Shown: one piece after another, positions 41,529 to 51,370 of the stretch
Position numbering within the stretch: the stretch's first letter is position 1
How the letters are laid out: every line of letters starts with the position of its first letter
Assembly: GCF_005869935.1 (NCBI RefSeq)
Contig: NZ_SZQF01000003.1
Span: forward strand, 124,001 to 188,000
Source: Winogradskyella algicola
GTDB taxonomy: Bacteria > Bacteroidota > Bacteroidia > Flavobacteriales > Flavobacteriaceae
Length of the DNA stretch: 64,000 bases
Reading direction: 5' to 3'
Made by a program: the position numbers and the translations under genes
The notes under the pieces: model-generated
The model's database searches: none
Told to the model about the DNA's origin: nothing
Seen by the model: the letters and a program-made list of their open reading frames with translations, nothing else

Positions 41529-42748
41529 ACAAGATTAAAAATACTTAGAATTACTTTTAGTCCTAATAAGATAGTGATTACCAAGATAATTAAACCCAAA
41601 AAGTTTTGAAATTTTGAGTTTTTATAGACTCCTAAAACTGATATTTTATTCATAACCCACAATAAAAAGCCTGCAATTACAGGCAATAGCAAACCATTAG
41701 CAACTTGAGCAAATTTTATAATTTCTATGGATTTAAAGCCTACCGAAGAAAATATAACACCAAGACCTAAGATAAACATCCAAACTGCCCTAAAACGCTT
41801 CGATTTTAAGTCTGTTTGCCATCCCAAACAACCACTTGCTACATAAGCTGCAGCCAAGGGCGCTGTAATAGCACTTGTAATGCCAGCTGCAAATAAACCA
41901 ACCGACAAAAAATATTTGGCATTAACACCAAATAATGACTCTAAAGCCAAAGCCAAATCTGCTGCATTACTTACATCTTTTATATTAATCGCTGCTGCTG
42001 AAATAATAATACTCATGGAAACAATACCTCCTAAGACCACAGCCAAAACAGTATCTTTTCTGGCTAATTGAATATCCGATTTCTTGTTCCATTTCGTTTT
42101 TGCCAAAGACGCATGCAAAAACAGATTGTAAGGCACTACAGTTGTACCAATAAGCGCTACAATAGTTAATATACCTTCATTAGGGAATTGCGGTATCAGC
42201 ATATTTTTCACAATACTAGTAACCTCTGGCTTGGTAAGAATTGCAGTTGAAAGAAAAGCTAAACTCATTAAAATAACGAGACTGACTAAAACTTTTTCAA
42301 GCACTTTATAAGTTCCTAAGTACAATAATATAAAGGCTAGCAAACCCAATATCCATGGAATAACAGACAATTCTACATTAAACACACTAAAGGTTGTATG
42401 CCCTAAAAGTGTTTCTAAACCCAACGCACCGCCACTGATGTTTCCTGCTTCGTAAGCCGCATTACCAACAACAATAGCAGATAATACTAAAACAACACTA
42501 AAACCTCTTAAAACAGGACTTTTCACCTCTTCTCTAATGACTTGTGACAATCCTTTTTGCGCAATAATTCCTAATCGTGCTGCCATCTCTTGCAAAACTA
42601 TAGTTGCAAAAACCGACAATACCATTGCCCAAAGTAAGGCATATCCAAAGTTAACACCTGCTAAAGTACAAACGGTTACCGTTCCTGGACCAATAAATGC
42701 AGCAGCTACCAAAGGTCCTGGCCCAATATTTTTGAACCAGTTTTTCAT
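41525..42748 (-). CDS. Nramp-family divalent metal / Nramp-related transporter
   Basis: 407 residues with about eleven TM helices. TM1 has GPGPLVAAAFIGPGTVTV, a DPGN-like motif changed to GPGT, and the family loop VPYNLFLHASLAK is present. Loss of the metal-binding Asp/Asn in TM1 (D-P-G-N replaced) and the tight operon with pxpABC suggest that it transports something other than Mn2+, perhaps 5-oxoproline or a related solute (inference). It overlaps pxpA by four bases and DUF2891 by one. Confidence 0.85.
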   Translation of the reverse strand: MKNWFKNIGPGPLVAAAFIGPGTVTVCTLAGVNFGYALLWAMVLSVFATIVLQEMAARLGIIAQKGLSQVIREEVKSPVLRGFSVVLVLSAIVVGNAAYEAGNISGGALGLETLLGHTTFSVFNVELSVIPWILGLLAFILLYLGTYKVLEKVLVSLVILMSLAFLSTAILTKPEVTSIVKNMLIPQFPNEGILTIVALIGTTVVPYNLFLHASLAKTKWNKKSDIQLARKDTVLAVVLGGIVSMSIIISAAAINIKDVSNAADLALALESLFGVNAKYFLSVGLFAAGITSAITAPLAAAYVASGCLGWQTDLKSKRFRAVWMFILGLGVIFSSVGFKSIEIIKFAQVANGLLLPVIAGFLLWVMNKISVLGVYKNSKFQNFLGLIILVITILLGLKVILSIFNLV

Positions 42749-43860
42749 TAGTTACTTACTGAGTTTAGTGCATAAATAGCAAAGCTACCCAACCAATGGC
42801 CTCCTTCATAACTATCACCAACAATGCTTGGCAAAGAATAGTTGATGTGTTTATTTGCTAAATTTTCAAGATGATTAAACTCTGGTAAATCCTTCGCAAT
42901 GTAATTTAGACTCCATGCTCTTGAAAAATTCACTCCATCGAGATGCACCAATTTACCATCGGTTCTATCTGACACTTTACCAACGTCGATATCAAAATCT
43001 TCATTATTTAATTCTGGAAGAAAATCATTAATCCATGATAAAAATTCTTCTTTTGGCAGTATGCGCTTCATTAATGCAGCTTCTTCTAGACAAGGTGATA
43101 AAAAATCGAAACCACTCGGCTCCCATTCTAACGGACAATCTTGATCGTCTGAATAAAATTCTTTTGCTCTGGTTTCAATCAACGTTTGTAATTGTGCATT
43201 CTCAGTAACCAAAGCATAATCGTAAGCAAAACTCAACCCAAAAGCAGTATTAGGATGCTCTCCTACTCTAATTGGATAATTTAGCTTTGGAAGAAATTCT
43301 AGATAACGCTCAATGATTAAATCGGTTAAAGGTTGAAGATTTTCTTCTAAGGTTTTAGCTTCAGCATGATTCCAAATATGCAATTCTTCAGCCAACTTTA
43401 GCAACCAAGCCCAACCATAAGTACGCTCGTAAGATGTATTGTATTTTCCTTTAAAATATAAAACCTCTTGCGTTATATTTTCTTTTGAAATGTTAGCTAA
43501 TAATTTTTGAATAATGTCTTCGCGATTATTCAACTCCGGAAATTCTTTCAACAGTTTTACCAAACTCCAATGGCCATGTACAGCCGAATGCCAATCGAAA
43601 CAGCCATAAAAAGCAGGATGCAATTCTTGTGGAGATTTTAAATCTTCATTACCTCCTAAAACCTGTCCTAGCTTGTTAGGATATTCGGTATTGATGCAAT
43701 GAATTGGTAATGTTGCTAAGCGATTCGCCTGCTCTAGGTTTAACATAGGAACCTCAACGATTTTTACTTTTTCTTCAATTGTATTTTTTTTAGATGTGTC
43801 TTCAGAATTCTGACAATTGACTAACAGAAGAAGCACTAATAGAAGTTTAAAATATTTCAT
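42748..43860 (-). CDS. DUF2891 family lipoprotein
   Basis: 370 residues. Lipobox VNC (Cys16). An all-helical family with conserved HPAFYGCFDWHSAVHGHWSL, YGWAWLLKLAEEL, GEHPNTAFGLSFAYDYA, PSGFDFLSPCLEEAALM and GDSYEGGHWLGSFAIYAL, an alpha/alpha-toroid with several Trp and His that could form an active site. It is the first gene of the operon feeding pxpABC and the transporter. The function of DUF2891 is unknown. Confidence 0.85.
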   Translation of the reverse strand: MKYFKLLLVLLLLVNCQNSEDTSKKNTIEEKVKIVEVPMLNLEQANRLATLPIHCINTEYPNKLGQVLGGNEDLKSPQELHPAFYGCFDWHSAVHGHWSLVKLLKEFPELNNREDIIQKLLANISKENITQEVLYFKGKYNTSYERTYGWAWLLKLAEELHIWNHAEAKTLEENLQPLTDLIIERYLEFLPKLNYPIRVGEHPNTAFGLSFAYDYALVTENAQLQTLIETRAKEFYSDDQDCPLEWEPSGFDFLSPCLEEAALMKRILPKEEFLSWINDFLPELNNEDFDIDVGKVSDRTDGKLVHLDGVNFSRAWSLNYIAKDLPEFNHLENLANKHINYSLPSIVGDSYEGGHWLGSFAIYALNSVSN

Positions 43861-44030
43861 AATAGTATCTGTGTATAAATACTTTTAAAGGTATTTGATA
43901 GCTTAGTAAAAATACATTAAAAAGTAGTTTTACATAACTTTTGGCCGATTACTCTTGATATACTCACAATACTGTTTATCTTTAATGAAGAATTTTGCAT
44001 TGTATTTTCAAAAAAAGCTATTAGAAAAAT

Positions 44031-46202
44031 ATGACTCCTGAAGCCAAAAAGAAATGGATTAATACACTGAAATTCTTTGCAGCCTATTTGGTTGCGGCAT
44101 GGACCTTTCTTCAGTTTGTGGACTGGGTTTTAAACCGTTACAACATATCGCCACATTGGGTAGATATTTTATTGTGGTTTTTTATTGGCATTAGCCCATC
44201 GTTACTCATCTATTTTTATCACCAAGAGCGTTTGGGTAAAAGAATCGTAAAACTGAGAGAAAAAATTCTTATTCCGCTTAATTTTATTCTACTCTTCATA
44301 GGCCTTTATTTTGGGTTTGGCAATAGTGATCTAGGTGCAACGACAAAAGAAATTAATTACACTGATGAGCAAGGTGTGGCACAAAGTAAAACGATAACCA
44401 AAGAAGAATTTAGAATTGGCGTACCTATTTATGGATTTAAAAATCTAAGTAATGACAAATCTCTAGATTGGATGCAATATGGTATTGGAAGGCTCTTAGA
44501 AGAAGACTTAAGTCAGAATAAAAGCTTAAGTCCAGATTTTTCTTTCTATACAGATACTTCTACAAAAATTGAAGAGTCAACTATTTTTAATGATTTTTAT
44601 ATTGATGGTAACTTTAAAAAAGAAGGAGAAAACTACAGTATTACTGCTTACAAGCGAAAAGCAAACAACGGAAAAGTATTAAAGAAAAACACTTTTACAG
44701 GCAAGGATCTTTTACCTCTTATTGATGAAGTCTCTTTGTTTGTAATAGAAAATTCTGGCTTTGTTGAGAGCAAAGAATTACGGTATCTTGACTATCCTAT
44801 CAATGAATTTATGAGCGACTCTTTAGAAGCTATTAGAGAGTTTATTGAAGGTAACTACAATAAAGCCGTAGCTATAGACAAAAGGTTTGCACTGGCTTAT
44901 TTAGAATACGCAAAACGCTCATTGCGCGTCAGTAGAGGGAAACTAGAAGTACAAGACTTAGCAGACAAAGCCTTTGAATATAGAACACAGTTGCCTTTAC
45001 AGAAGCAGCTTGAAGTTTACATACAACGAAATTTAGCTTATGAAAATTTTGATGAAGCTACAGAACAGGTAAAATTACAATTAGAGGTTGATCCACATAA
45101 CGAATTTTACAATGATGTACTTTTTAGCATTTACGGTGAAACAAAACAAACTGACAAGTTTTACGAATCTTCTTTTAAATTATTTGATATTGACCAAAAT
45201 CCTGATACAGGCACCAACCTTGCCTTAGCTGCGCTAGTAAACGGTAATGACGAAATGCTAATTGAAGAGATCAAAAAATATGAACTTTTAAGCCCGAATC
45301 TGAAAATTTTTAGGCTTCAACCATTAATTTTTAAAGGTAACATCAAAAAAGCAGAAAAACTTTTAGAGGACATAAAAGCACTTTATCCTTACACAAAATA
45401 CAGAGCTCAGGCTTACGATACTGCCATTGCCTACCTTAAGAAAAAAGGCTATGATATCTCTAGACTAAAAAAGTTTGAAGGTACTTACAGGGCAAGCTTT
45501 AACGAGCAAGAACAAATATATTGGATAGAAAACAACCGACTTATACAGTACGTTAAAAACCAAACTATGCAAGCATTTTTTCCTGCAGGGGAAAACTCTG
45601 CTGTGTCAGGGTTTTTAAATGATGGTGTAAAAAAATGCGACCTCATACTAAGCGATTCGGGCAAACCTATTGGTCTTGATTACAATCAAATTAATTACAA
45701 CAACACAAACTCTTATTGGTATTGGAAAGAAGATGAGTCAATACGAAATGCACACAGAGCATTCGATGAGGGAGACTTTGAAAATGCTTTAAAACTTTAC
45801 GAAAAAGCACAAGTAGAAAACCCAAAACATGGTTATATACCCAATATAATTTCCTATTTAAAGTACATTAAAGACAACGATAAAGCTACCATTTTAAAGC
45901 AAAATGAAGCGTTTTCTGGTGATTATGGCCCAAGGAAATTTTGGATAGAAGATGGTAAGTTTTATTACAAACGAAAAGACAACAAAACTGAACTGGCCAA
46001 AGTAGAATTACTCCCAATTTCAGAAAATCACTATATGGATCTAACCCGTTTGGGCACTATTATGGCATTTGAAAAAGACCCTTCTGGCAAAATGGCTTCA
46101 AAGAGCTACAGCTTTATTATCGGGAAAGAGTTAAAGTTTGAATGGGTTCACAACTATGGTAACAATGCCAATGTCACTAATTATTTTCTAAAGAACGATT
46201 AG
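44031..46202 (+). CDS. Membrane TPR protein with TolB/FlgO-like domain
   Basis: 723 residues. Two or three TM helices at the N-terminus (about 12-32, 41-60 and 82-100), then a FlgO/TolB-like segment (VPIYGFKNLSNDKSLDWMQYG, about 125-240). TPR-like helical repeats span about 255-640 (FIEGNYNKAVAIDKRFALAY, ENALKLYEKAQVENP). The C-terminal part has RKFWIEDGKFYYKRKDN-type repeats. This fits the Bacteroidota family with an adenylate-cyclase-like N-terminus but no cyclase domain. Function is unknown. Confidence 0.7.
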   Translation: MTPEAKKKWINTLKFFAAYLVAAWTFLQFVDWVLNRYNISPHWVDILLWFFIGISPSLLIYFYHQERLGKRIVKLREKILIPLNFILLFIGLYFGFGNSDLGATTKEINYTDEQGVAQSKTITKEEFRIGVPIYGFKNLSNDKSLDWMQYGIGRLLEEDLSQNKSLSPDFSFYTDTSTKIEESTIFNDFYIDGNFKKEGENYSITAYKRKANNGKVLKKNTFTGKDLLPLIDEVSLFVIENSGFVESKELRYLDYPINEFMSDSLEAIREFIEGNYNKAVAIDKRFALAYLEYAKRSLRVSRGKLEVQDLADKAFEYRTQLPLQKQLEVYIQRNLAYENFDEATEQVKLQLEVDPHNEFYNDVLFSIYGETKQTDKFYESSFKLFDIDQNPDTGTNLALAALVNGNDEMLIEEIKKYELLSPNLKIFRLQPLIFKGNIKKAEKLLEDIKALYPYTKYRAQAYDTAIAYLKKKGYDISRLKKFEGTYRASFNEQEQIYWIENNRLIQYVKNQTMQAFFPAGENSAVSGFLNDGVKKCDLILSDSGKPIGLDYNQINYNNTNSYWYWKEDESIRNAHRAFDEGDFENALKLYEKAQVENPKHGYIPNIISYLKYIKDNDKATILKQNEAFSGDYGPRKFWIEDGKFYYKRKDNKTELAKVELLPISENHYMDLTRLGTIMAFEKDPSGKMASKSYSFIIGKELKFEWVHNYGNNANVTNYFLKND

Positions 46203-46218
46203 GCTAATTCATGCTTTT

Positions 46219-47631
46219 TTAAAGTTTGAATTGTAGCCCAAATAGAATCCTTAGCTGTGTGTTTTTAAAATTTTGAGCGTTATTATCAATAGGTTTTTCG
46301 AAATAGTTATAGCTTGGCTCTAAAAACAGCACAGTCTTTTTGGTTAAATAATAAGAAAAATTGGTACTTAAAGTAGCCCCAAAAATAGTATGGTCAACAC
46401 CTATATTTTCACCTATTTCTTCACCATTGAGGTAAGCCTTATTGTCGGAGATAAAATTAACATTACCTCCAAACCCAATTAATAGATCATATTTTTCCTT
46501 AGCAAGTAGCTTATAAAAAACCTCTAAAGGAACCTGTACATAATCGAGCTGTTGCTGCAACGTTCCATTCTCACTAAATTCATTAAATGATGCATCATTG
46601 CTAGCTAACTCTGTTGAACCAAAGAACACTAAAGACTCATCACTTACAATGGTCTGACCTTCATTAGACGATAGCGACCCGTCAGCTGTTGCATAAGCAA
46701 TATTATTTACTTGCTGACCTAAATTATTCCTTCCGACACCTGTCTTTATCTGCACCTTATCTGATATTGAATAACCCACTTTAAAAGCATATACAAAATC
46801 ATTCTGAGGACTCGTGTTTACAGATGTTTGCTGAAAAGATGCATCTGAGGTAGTATTAGATAATCCTCCTAAAATTTCTACTGACCATTTATTGTTATTC
46901 GCAACATTAGTATCTACAGAATCATTTTCATGACTACGCTCTGCCATTAACTCTTCGTACAAATCTAGTTTTACATCTGTTTTATCAGTTGTAATAGAAT
47001 CTATTCCAGCAATCGCAGTCTCTTTATTTTTTTCTATTAAACTTTCATTTTTCTTTAATAAATTAGGAATGAGCTCACTATTTTTATCCTGCACAGATTT
47101 AATATTATCTCTGCTTTTATCATCAATAGTTTCAGCTATTTTACTATTGCTTTTTACGCTTTCTTTAAGTTGTGTTTTATTCAGTTTATTGTCTTCATTT
47201 TTATTTTTTGCATGTTGTGAAGTCTCACTATTTGCAAATTGGTTATAGTTTGGCTGTTGTAAAGTATTATTAGTAGTTTTTATTTTTTCTTCAATAGAGT
47301 CTTTACTGGTTTTACTAGTAACAATTTCATCATTAATTATATCAGGTTTATGTGTTACATTATCTGTTTCATCATTTGGTTGCTTTGTGTTTGAAATTTC
47401 TTTAACAGGTTCATTAATCGGTATATTAATACCATCATTTCCTGGCTTATAAAATGTATATGCTAACATTAACATCAAAATTGCTGCCGCTGAGCCCCAA
47501 AGCCAAAAGGCTCCTCTGCGTTTCTTTTTAGGGTGTAACCTAGCTTCTATATTATCCCACAGCTCTTTTGGAGGTTCCTGAGTGAAGGACTTTAGTTCGC
47601 TGTATATCTCTTCAATATTATCCTTCTTCAT
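46219..47631 (-). CDS. Anti-sigma-like protein fused to an outer-membrane barrel-like domain
   Basis: 470 residues. The N-terminal part (1-40) is cytoplasmic and basic, like Bacteroidota anti-sigmas (EEIYSELKSFTQEPPKELWD). One TM helix follows (about 41-60). A long Asn/Lys/Glu-rich linker (61-245) leads to a barrel-like C-terminal half (WSVEILGGLSNTTSDASF, FVYAFKVGYSISDKVQI, LDYVQVPLEVFYKLL, LLIGFGGNVNF, ending LRILFGLQFKL). The first ECF locus has the same parts as two genes. Its start overlaps the sigma stop (ATGA). Confidence 0.75.
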   Translation of the reverse strand: MKKDNIEEIYSELKSFTQEPPKELWDNIEARLHPKKKRRGAFWLWGSAAAILMLMLAYTFYKPGNDGINIPINEPVKEISNTKQPNDETDNVTHKPDIINDEIVTSKTSKDSIEEKIKTTNNTLQQPNYNQFANSETSQHAKNKNEDNKLNKTQLKESVKSNSKIAETIDDKSRDNIKSVQDKNSELIPNLLKKNESLIEKNKETAIAGIDSITTDKTDVKLDLYEELMAERSHENDSVDTNVANNNKWSVEILGGLSNTTSDASFQQTSVNTSPQNDFVYAFKVGYSISDKVQIKTGVGRNNLGQQVNNIAYATADGSLSSNEGQTIVSDESLVFFGSTELASNDASFNEFSENGTLQQQLDYVQVPLEVFYKLLAKEKYDLLIGFGGNVNFISDNKAYLNGEEIGENIGVDHTIFGATLSTNFSYYLTKKTVLFLEPSYNYFEKPIDNNAQNFKNTQLRILFGLQFKL

Positions 47632-48185
47632 GATACTTTTTTACTTGTTTCCTCATTTATTTTTAATCGCAACAGATTTTTTGCTCTGCTTAATAATGAC
47701 TTTGACGTACCTTCCGCAATATTTAATTTTTCAGATATTTCCTTATGGCTATAACCTTCAAAAACAAATAGATTAAAAATCATTCTATAATTATCTGGCA
47801 ACTGCTTTATATGCTTTATTAATTCGTTTTGCGTTATTGAAATTCTGTTATTCTCACTTGTATTATCATAATTATCTTCAATTTGAATTTCAGTATTTAC
47901 AGCAATATGTAATTGACGTTGCTTCTTACGCAAAACCTCTAAAGCTTCGTTTACAAAAATGCGTTTTGCCCAACCTTCAAAACTTCCCTTAAATTTATAT
48001 TGATCTATCTTTTGAAAAAGCGTTATAAACGCATCCTGAAAAACATCATCTGCTTCGGTTTTATTCTTCATATATTTTAGACAAATACCGTACAATACAG
48101 GTGAAAGCAGCGTGTATAATTCGCGCTGCCCTTCCCTATCTTTCTCAATACATTTTTGTACGAGTATACGAAGTTTATTATCCAA
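47628..48185 (-). CDS. ECF RNA polymerase sigma factor (second locus)
   Basis: 185 residues. Region 2: LYTLLSPVLYGICLKYMKNK, TEADDVFQDAFITLFQKID, GSFEGWAKRIFVNEALEVL. Region 4: LPDNYRMIFNLFVFEGYSHKE, SEKLNIAEGTSKSLLSRAKN. The only near start is TTG at 48185, because the first internal Met is far inside region 2. Four-base overlap with the anti-sigma fusion gene shows translational coupling. It resembles the sigma at 28109 in size and motifs. Confidence 0.9.
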   Translation of the reverse strand: MDNKLRILVQKCIEKDREGQRELYTLLSPVLYGICLKYMKNKTEADDVFQDAFITLFQKIDQYKFKGSFEGWAKRIFVNEALEVLRKKQRQLHIAVNTEIQIEDNYDNTSENNRISITQNELIKHIKQLPDNYRMIFNLFVFEGYSHKEISEKLNIAEGTSKSLLSRAKNLLRLKINEETSKKVS

Positions 48186-48299
48186 GTTGGTATTAATCTA
48201 GATGTTTACTATACGTAATAAATTTATTAATATTTACTATTAAACAATCAATAACCATTTCATATTTAGAGCATTATAATAAAAGAAACATATTTTGTT

Positions 48300-49580
48300 C
48301 TAGAACTGAACAGTTCCTATTAGCTCTAACCCGAAGTTATCTGTATAATTAAATTGGTGAATTACATTGTCTCCAACAGAGATAAGATGTGACGAAAGTG
48401 GTATAACATCTTTTGAATCTACATTATACGTGTTTTCTAAAACTATGTTACTTGGATTTTCAGCATTAAACACATTAATACCATCATCATTACAGACATA
48501 GAGAATATTATCTTTTATTCCTAAACCGTAAGGGCTTGCTAAAAAGTAACTAGAGTATTCTAAAGGAGATGTAATATCAGAAACATCGATAACATTTACC
48601 TGATCTTCTATAGCACCACAACTATTGCCACCTCTAATAGTAATGTAAGCTGTATTTTCTTCAACAACTACGGGATCACAACCTGTTGCATGTAAAAATG
48701 ACGATGTATAAGCTGGATTAAACTCATCTTGAAGCCCAACGATATGCATTCCGTTTGTAGCGCCAATAAACATGTAATCTTTTCTTATAAAGGTAGTCTC
48801 TAACACAGCTCCTCCAAACCAACCTTCCATCCAGGTTTCTGAAACCTGAGTTATAGCATTATAATTACTTATATCAAAAGTTAATAATGAATAATCACTG
48901 ATAGTATATAACGCATTATTGAAAATTTGAAATTTAGCATAAGAACCTCCAACACCAACTTCATTTACTAAAACAGCTCCGTCAAAATTTTCCCATCCCC
49001 AGAAAACATCGTCATTCCAGCTGTAAATATTTGGATCGTTTTCTACAACTGATCTTTCCATTTCTATTGTAGTATATCCTGCTATAAACTCATCTTCTGA
49101 AGCTGGGTACTCTACGCCTTGAAAGTAAGATACATCACTAGGATAGTCTGCATAAAAAGGTAACATATCTTCTTCTGTGTTAACCAATTGAATATTAGAC
49201 ATATTACTAATATCAAAAACCACCAGATCCATATAATTATCTGCATAAAGAATATCGTTCTTTACAGAAATATCATTAACACCTTCTAATTGAATAAATG
49301 CCAAATTTATAGGTGAAGCAGGATTTTGATTATTAAAGATATGTATACCTGAGTTTTGTGCTATGTAGAACAGCAAATCTGCATAAACATATATTTTTCC
49401 ATCAGAATTTGTGGGTTGCGCATCTGTAACTGCTATTGAATTTCTAAATTCTGATTTAGATTTAATAACAGGAATTGTTACAGTAACAGGATCTAATAAT
49501 CCTTCATCATCATTGTTACAACTGGTTAATTGCAAACACAGGGCAACAAAAAGTACTAATGGTAAAATTTTATGCTTCAT
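48300..49580 (-). CDS. LVIVD-repeat beta-propeller lipoprotein
   Basis: 426 residues from ATG 49580 (MKHKILPLVL). Lipobox LTSC. The rest is built from repeats of about 40 residues with VVFDISNMSNIQLVNTE, LLTFDISNYNAITQVSE, VNVIDVSDITSPLEYSS and INVFNAENPSN, the LVIVD signature of a beta-propeller. It is surface- or periplasm-exposed, with a metal- or ligand-binding role in some relatives. Its function here is unknown. It has no close neighbour in the same direction. Confidence 0.82.
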   Translation of the reverse strand: MKHKILPLVLFVALCLQLTSCNNDDEGLLDPVTVTIPVIKSKSEFRNSIAVTDAQPTNSDGKIYVYADLLFYIAQNSGIHIFNNQNPASPINLAFIQLEGVNDISVKNDILYADNYMDLVVFDISNMSNIQLVNTEEDMLPFYADYPSDVSYFQGVEYPASEDEFIAGYTTIEMERSVVENDPNIYSWNDDVFWGWENFDGAVLVNEVGVGGSYAKFQIFNNALYTISDYSLLTFDISNYNAITQVSETWMEGWFGGAVLETTFIRKDYMFIGATNGMHIVGLQDEFNPAYTSSFLHATGCDPVVVEENTAYITIRGGNSCGAIEDQVNVIDVSDITSPLEYSSYFLASPYGLGIKDNILYVCNDDGINVFNAENPSNIVLENTYNVDSKDVIPLSSHLISVGDNVIHQFNYTDNFGLELIGTVQF

Positions 49581-49730
49581 AATATTGGTTTTCTTATAAG
49601 ATGAAAAAAACACAAAAGGTTGCAGTGATTTTGGAAATAAATTTACTATCCATAAAACAATTAGAACTCATTTTTTATAAACACACTTAATTCTAACGGC
49701 TATACTTAGGTAAATGATTTTAATTAAGAG

Positions 49731-49750
49731 ATTCCTGCATTCGCAGGAAT
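49731..49750. repeat. ATTCCTGC hairpin after yifB
   Basis: ATTCCTGC and GCAGGAAT form an 8-bp stem with the loop ATTC. A second copy with a different loop (CTAC) is at 59612-59631, between ade and tilS. Each lies a few bases past a minus-strand stop codon. Confidence 0.75.
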
Positions 49751-49753
49751 TGG

Positions 49754-51292
49754 TTATCCCAACCAACCTTCGCGATCCAAACTTCGATACTGAATAGCTT
49801 CGCTAATATGCGCACCAGTAACATCAGTTGAACCTTCTAAATCTGCAATAGTTCTAGAAACTTTTAAAATTCTATCGTATGCTCTGGCAGAAAGATTTAA
49901 GCGCTCCATAGCAGACTTTAAAAGCTCTAAAGAAGCGTCATCTAACTTGCAATACTCACGTATTTGCTTGGTATTCATCTGAGCATTATAATGCACGTTT
50001 TCTAAAGCTTCAAAGCGTTTGGTTTGTAATTCTCTGGCTGCTGTAACACGTTTTCTAATATCTACGGAAGATTCGCCTTTTCGGTCATCGGATAGCTTTT
50101 CAAAAGGCACAGGAGTTACTTCAATATGAATGTCGATACGATCTAACAACGGTCCCGAAATTTTGCTCATATAGCGTTGCATTTCCGCAGGACTAGAGGT
50201 TACTGGCGCATCAGGATCGTTAAAATAGCCTCCTGGACTTGGATTCATACTTGCCACTAACATAAACGAACTTGGATAAGTGACTGTAAACTTTGCTCTA
50301 GAAATTGTCACTTCTCTATCCTCCAAGGGTTGACGCATCACCTCTAAAACTTCACGCTTAAATTCTGGCAACTCATCTAAAAATAAAACTCCATTATGAG
50401 ATAGTGAGATTTCACCTGGTTGCGGATAACTACCACCTCCTACTAAAGCGACGTTCGATATGGTATGATGTGGACTTCTAAACGGTCGCTGCGCCATCAA
50501 TCCTGTATGATCTTTGACACGACCAACAACAGAATGAATCTTGGTAGTTTCCAATGCTTCATGCAATGTTATTGGTGGCAAAATACTTGGCAAACGCTTT
50601 GCCAACATCGTTTTACCAGAACCTGGAGGACCAATAAGAATAATATTATGACCACCAGCTGCCGCAATCTCCATACAGCGTTTTATACTTTCTTGTCCTT
50701 TAACATCTGCAAAATCGAATTCAGGAAAATCAAGGTTTTTATAAAACTCTTCTCGTGTATTGATGATAGTTTGCTCTAGAGTTTCACCTTTATCAAAATG
50801 ATTGATGACTTGTTCTATATTATCCACACCATAAACCTTAAGATCATTAACAATGGCTGCTTCTTTGGCATTTTGACTTGGCAGAATAAAACCCTTGAAG
50901 CCTTCTTCTCTCGCTTTTACAGCAATGGGTAAGGCGCCTTTAATAGGCTGTAAACTACCATCTAAAGACAATTCTCCCATGATGAGATATTCGTCTAAGT
51001 TTTCTGCTTTAATTTGATTAGATGCTGTAAGAATTCCAACAGCCAACGTTAAATCGTAAGCGGAACCCTCTTTGCGTAAATCGGCTGGTGCCATGTTAAT
51101 AGTAATCTTCTTTCCTGGAATTCTATAACCGTTATTTTGCAAAGCTGCTGCAATACGGTAATTGCTCTCCTTTATAGCATTATCTGGAAGTCCGACTAAA
51201 TGGTAACCTACACCTTTATCTACATTTACTTCAACCGTTATCGTTGTAGCTTCGACACCAAAAACTGCACTTCCAAAAACTTTTTTGAGCAT
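49754..51292 (-). CDS. yifB: YifB/ComM family Mg-chelatase-like AAA+ ATPase
   Basis: 512 residues. Domains: an N-terminal Lon-protease-like fold (about 1-165; AVFGVEATTITVEVNV, GLPDNAIKESNYRI), the AAA+ core with Walker A GPPGSGKTMLAKRLP and Walker B-like GVLFLDELPEF, sensor elements (ASMNPSPGGYFND), and a C-terminal Mg_chelatase_C with YDRILKVSRTIADLEGS. ComM is a hexameric helicase for branch migration in natural transformation. The same fold here suggests a role in recombination of incoming DNA. The frame is standard and the length is typical. Confidence 0.93.
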   Translation of the reverse strand: MLKKVFGSAVFGVEATTITVEVNVDKGVGYHLVGLPDNAIKESNYRIAAALQNNGYRIPGKKITINMAPADLRKEGSAYDLTLAVGILTASNQIKAENLDEYLIMGELSLDGSLQPIKGALPIAVKAREEGFKGFILPSQNAKEAAIVNDLKVYGVDNIEQVINHFDKGETLEQTIINTREEFYKNLDFPEFDFADVKGQESIKRCMEIAAAGGHNIILIGPPGSGKTMLAKRLPSILPPITLHEALETTKIHSVVGRVKDHTGLMAQRPFRSPHHTISNVALVGGGSYPQPGEISLSHNGVLFLDELPEFKREVLEVMRQPLEDREVTISRAKFTVTYPSSFMLVASMNPSPGGYFNDPDAPVTSSPAEMQRYMSKISGPLLDRIDIHIEVTPVPFEKLSDDRKGESSVDIRKRVTAARELQTKRFEALENVHYNAQMNTKQIREYCKLDDASLELLKSAMERLNLSARAYDRILKVSRTIADLEGSTDVTGAHISEAIQYRSLDREGWLG

Positions 51293-51370
51293 AAAGAATT
51301 GATTTGCTTAAATGTAGGAAAATTATAAAAACATCTTAAAAGTTTTTAAATGAAAAACAATAACACAGTA

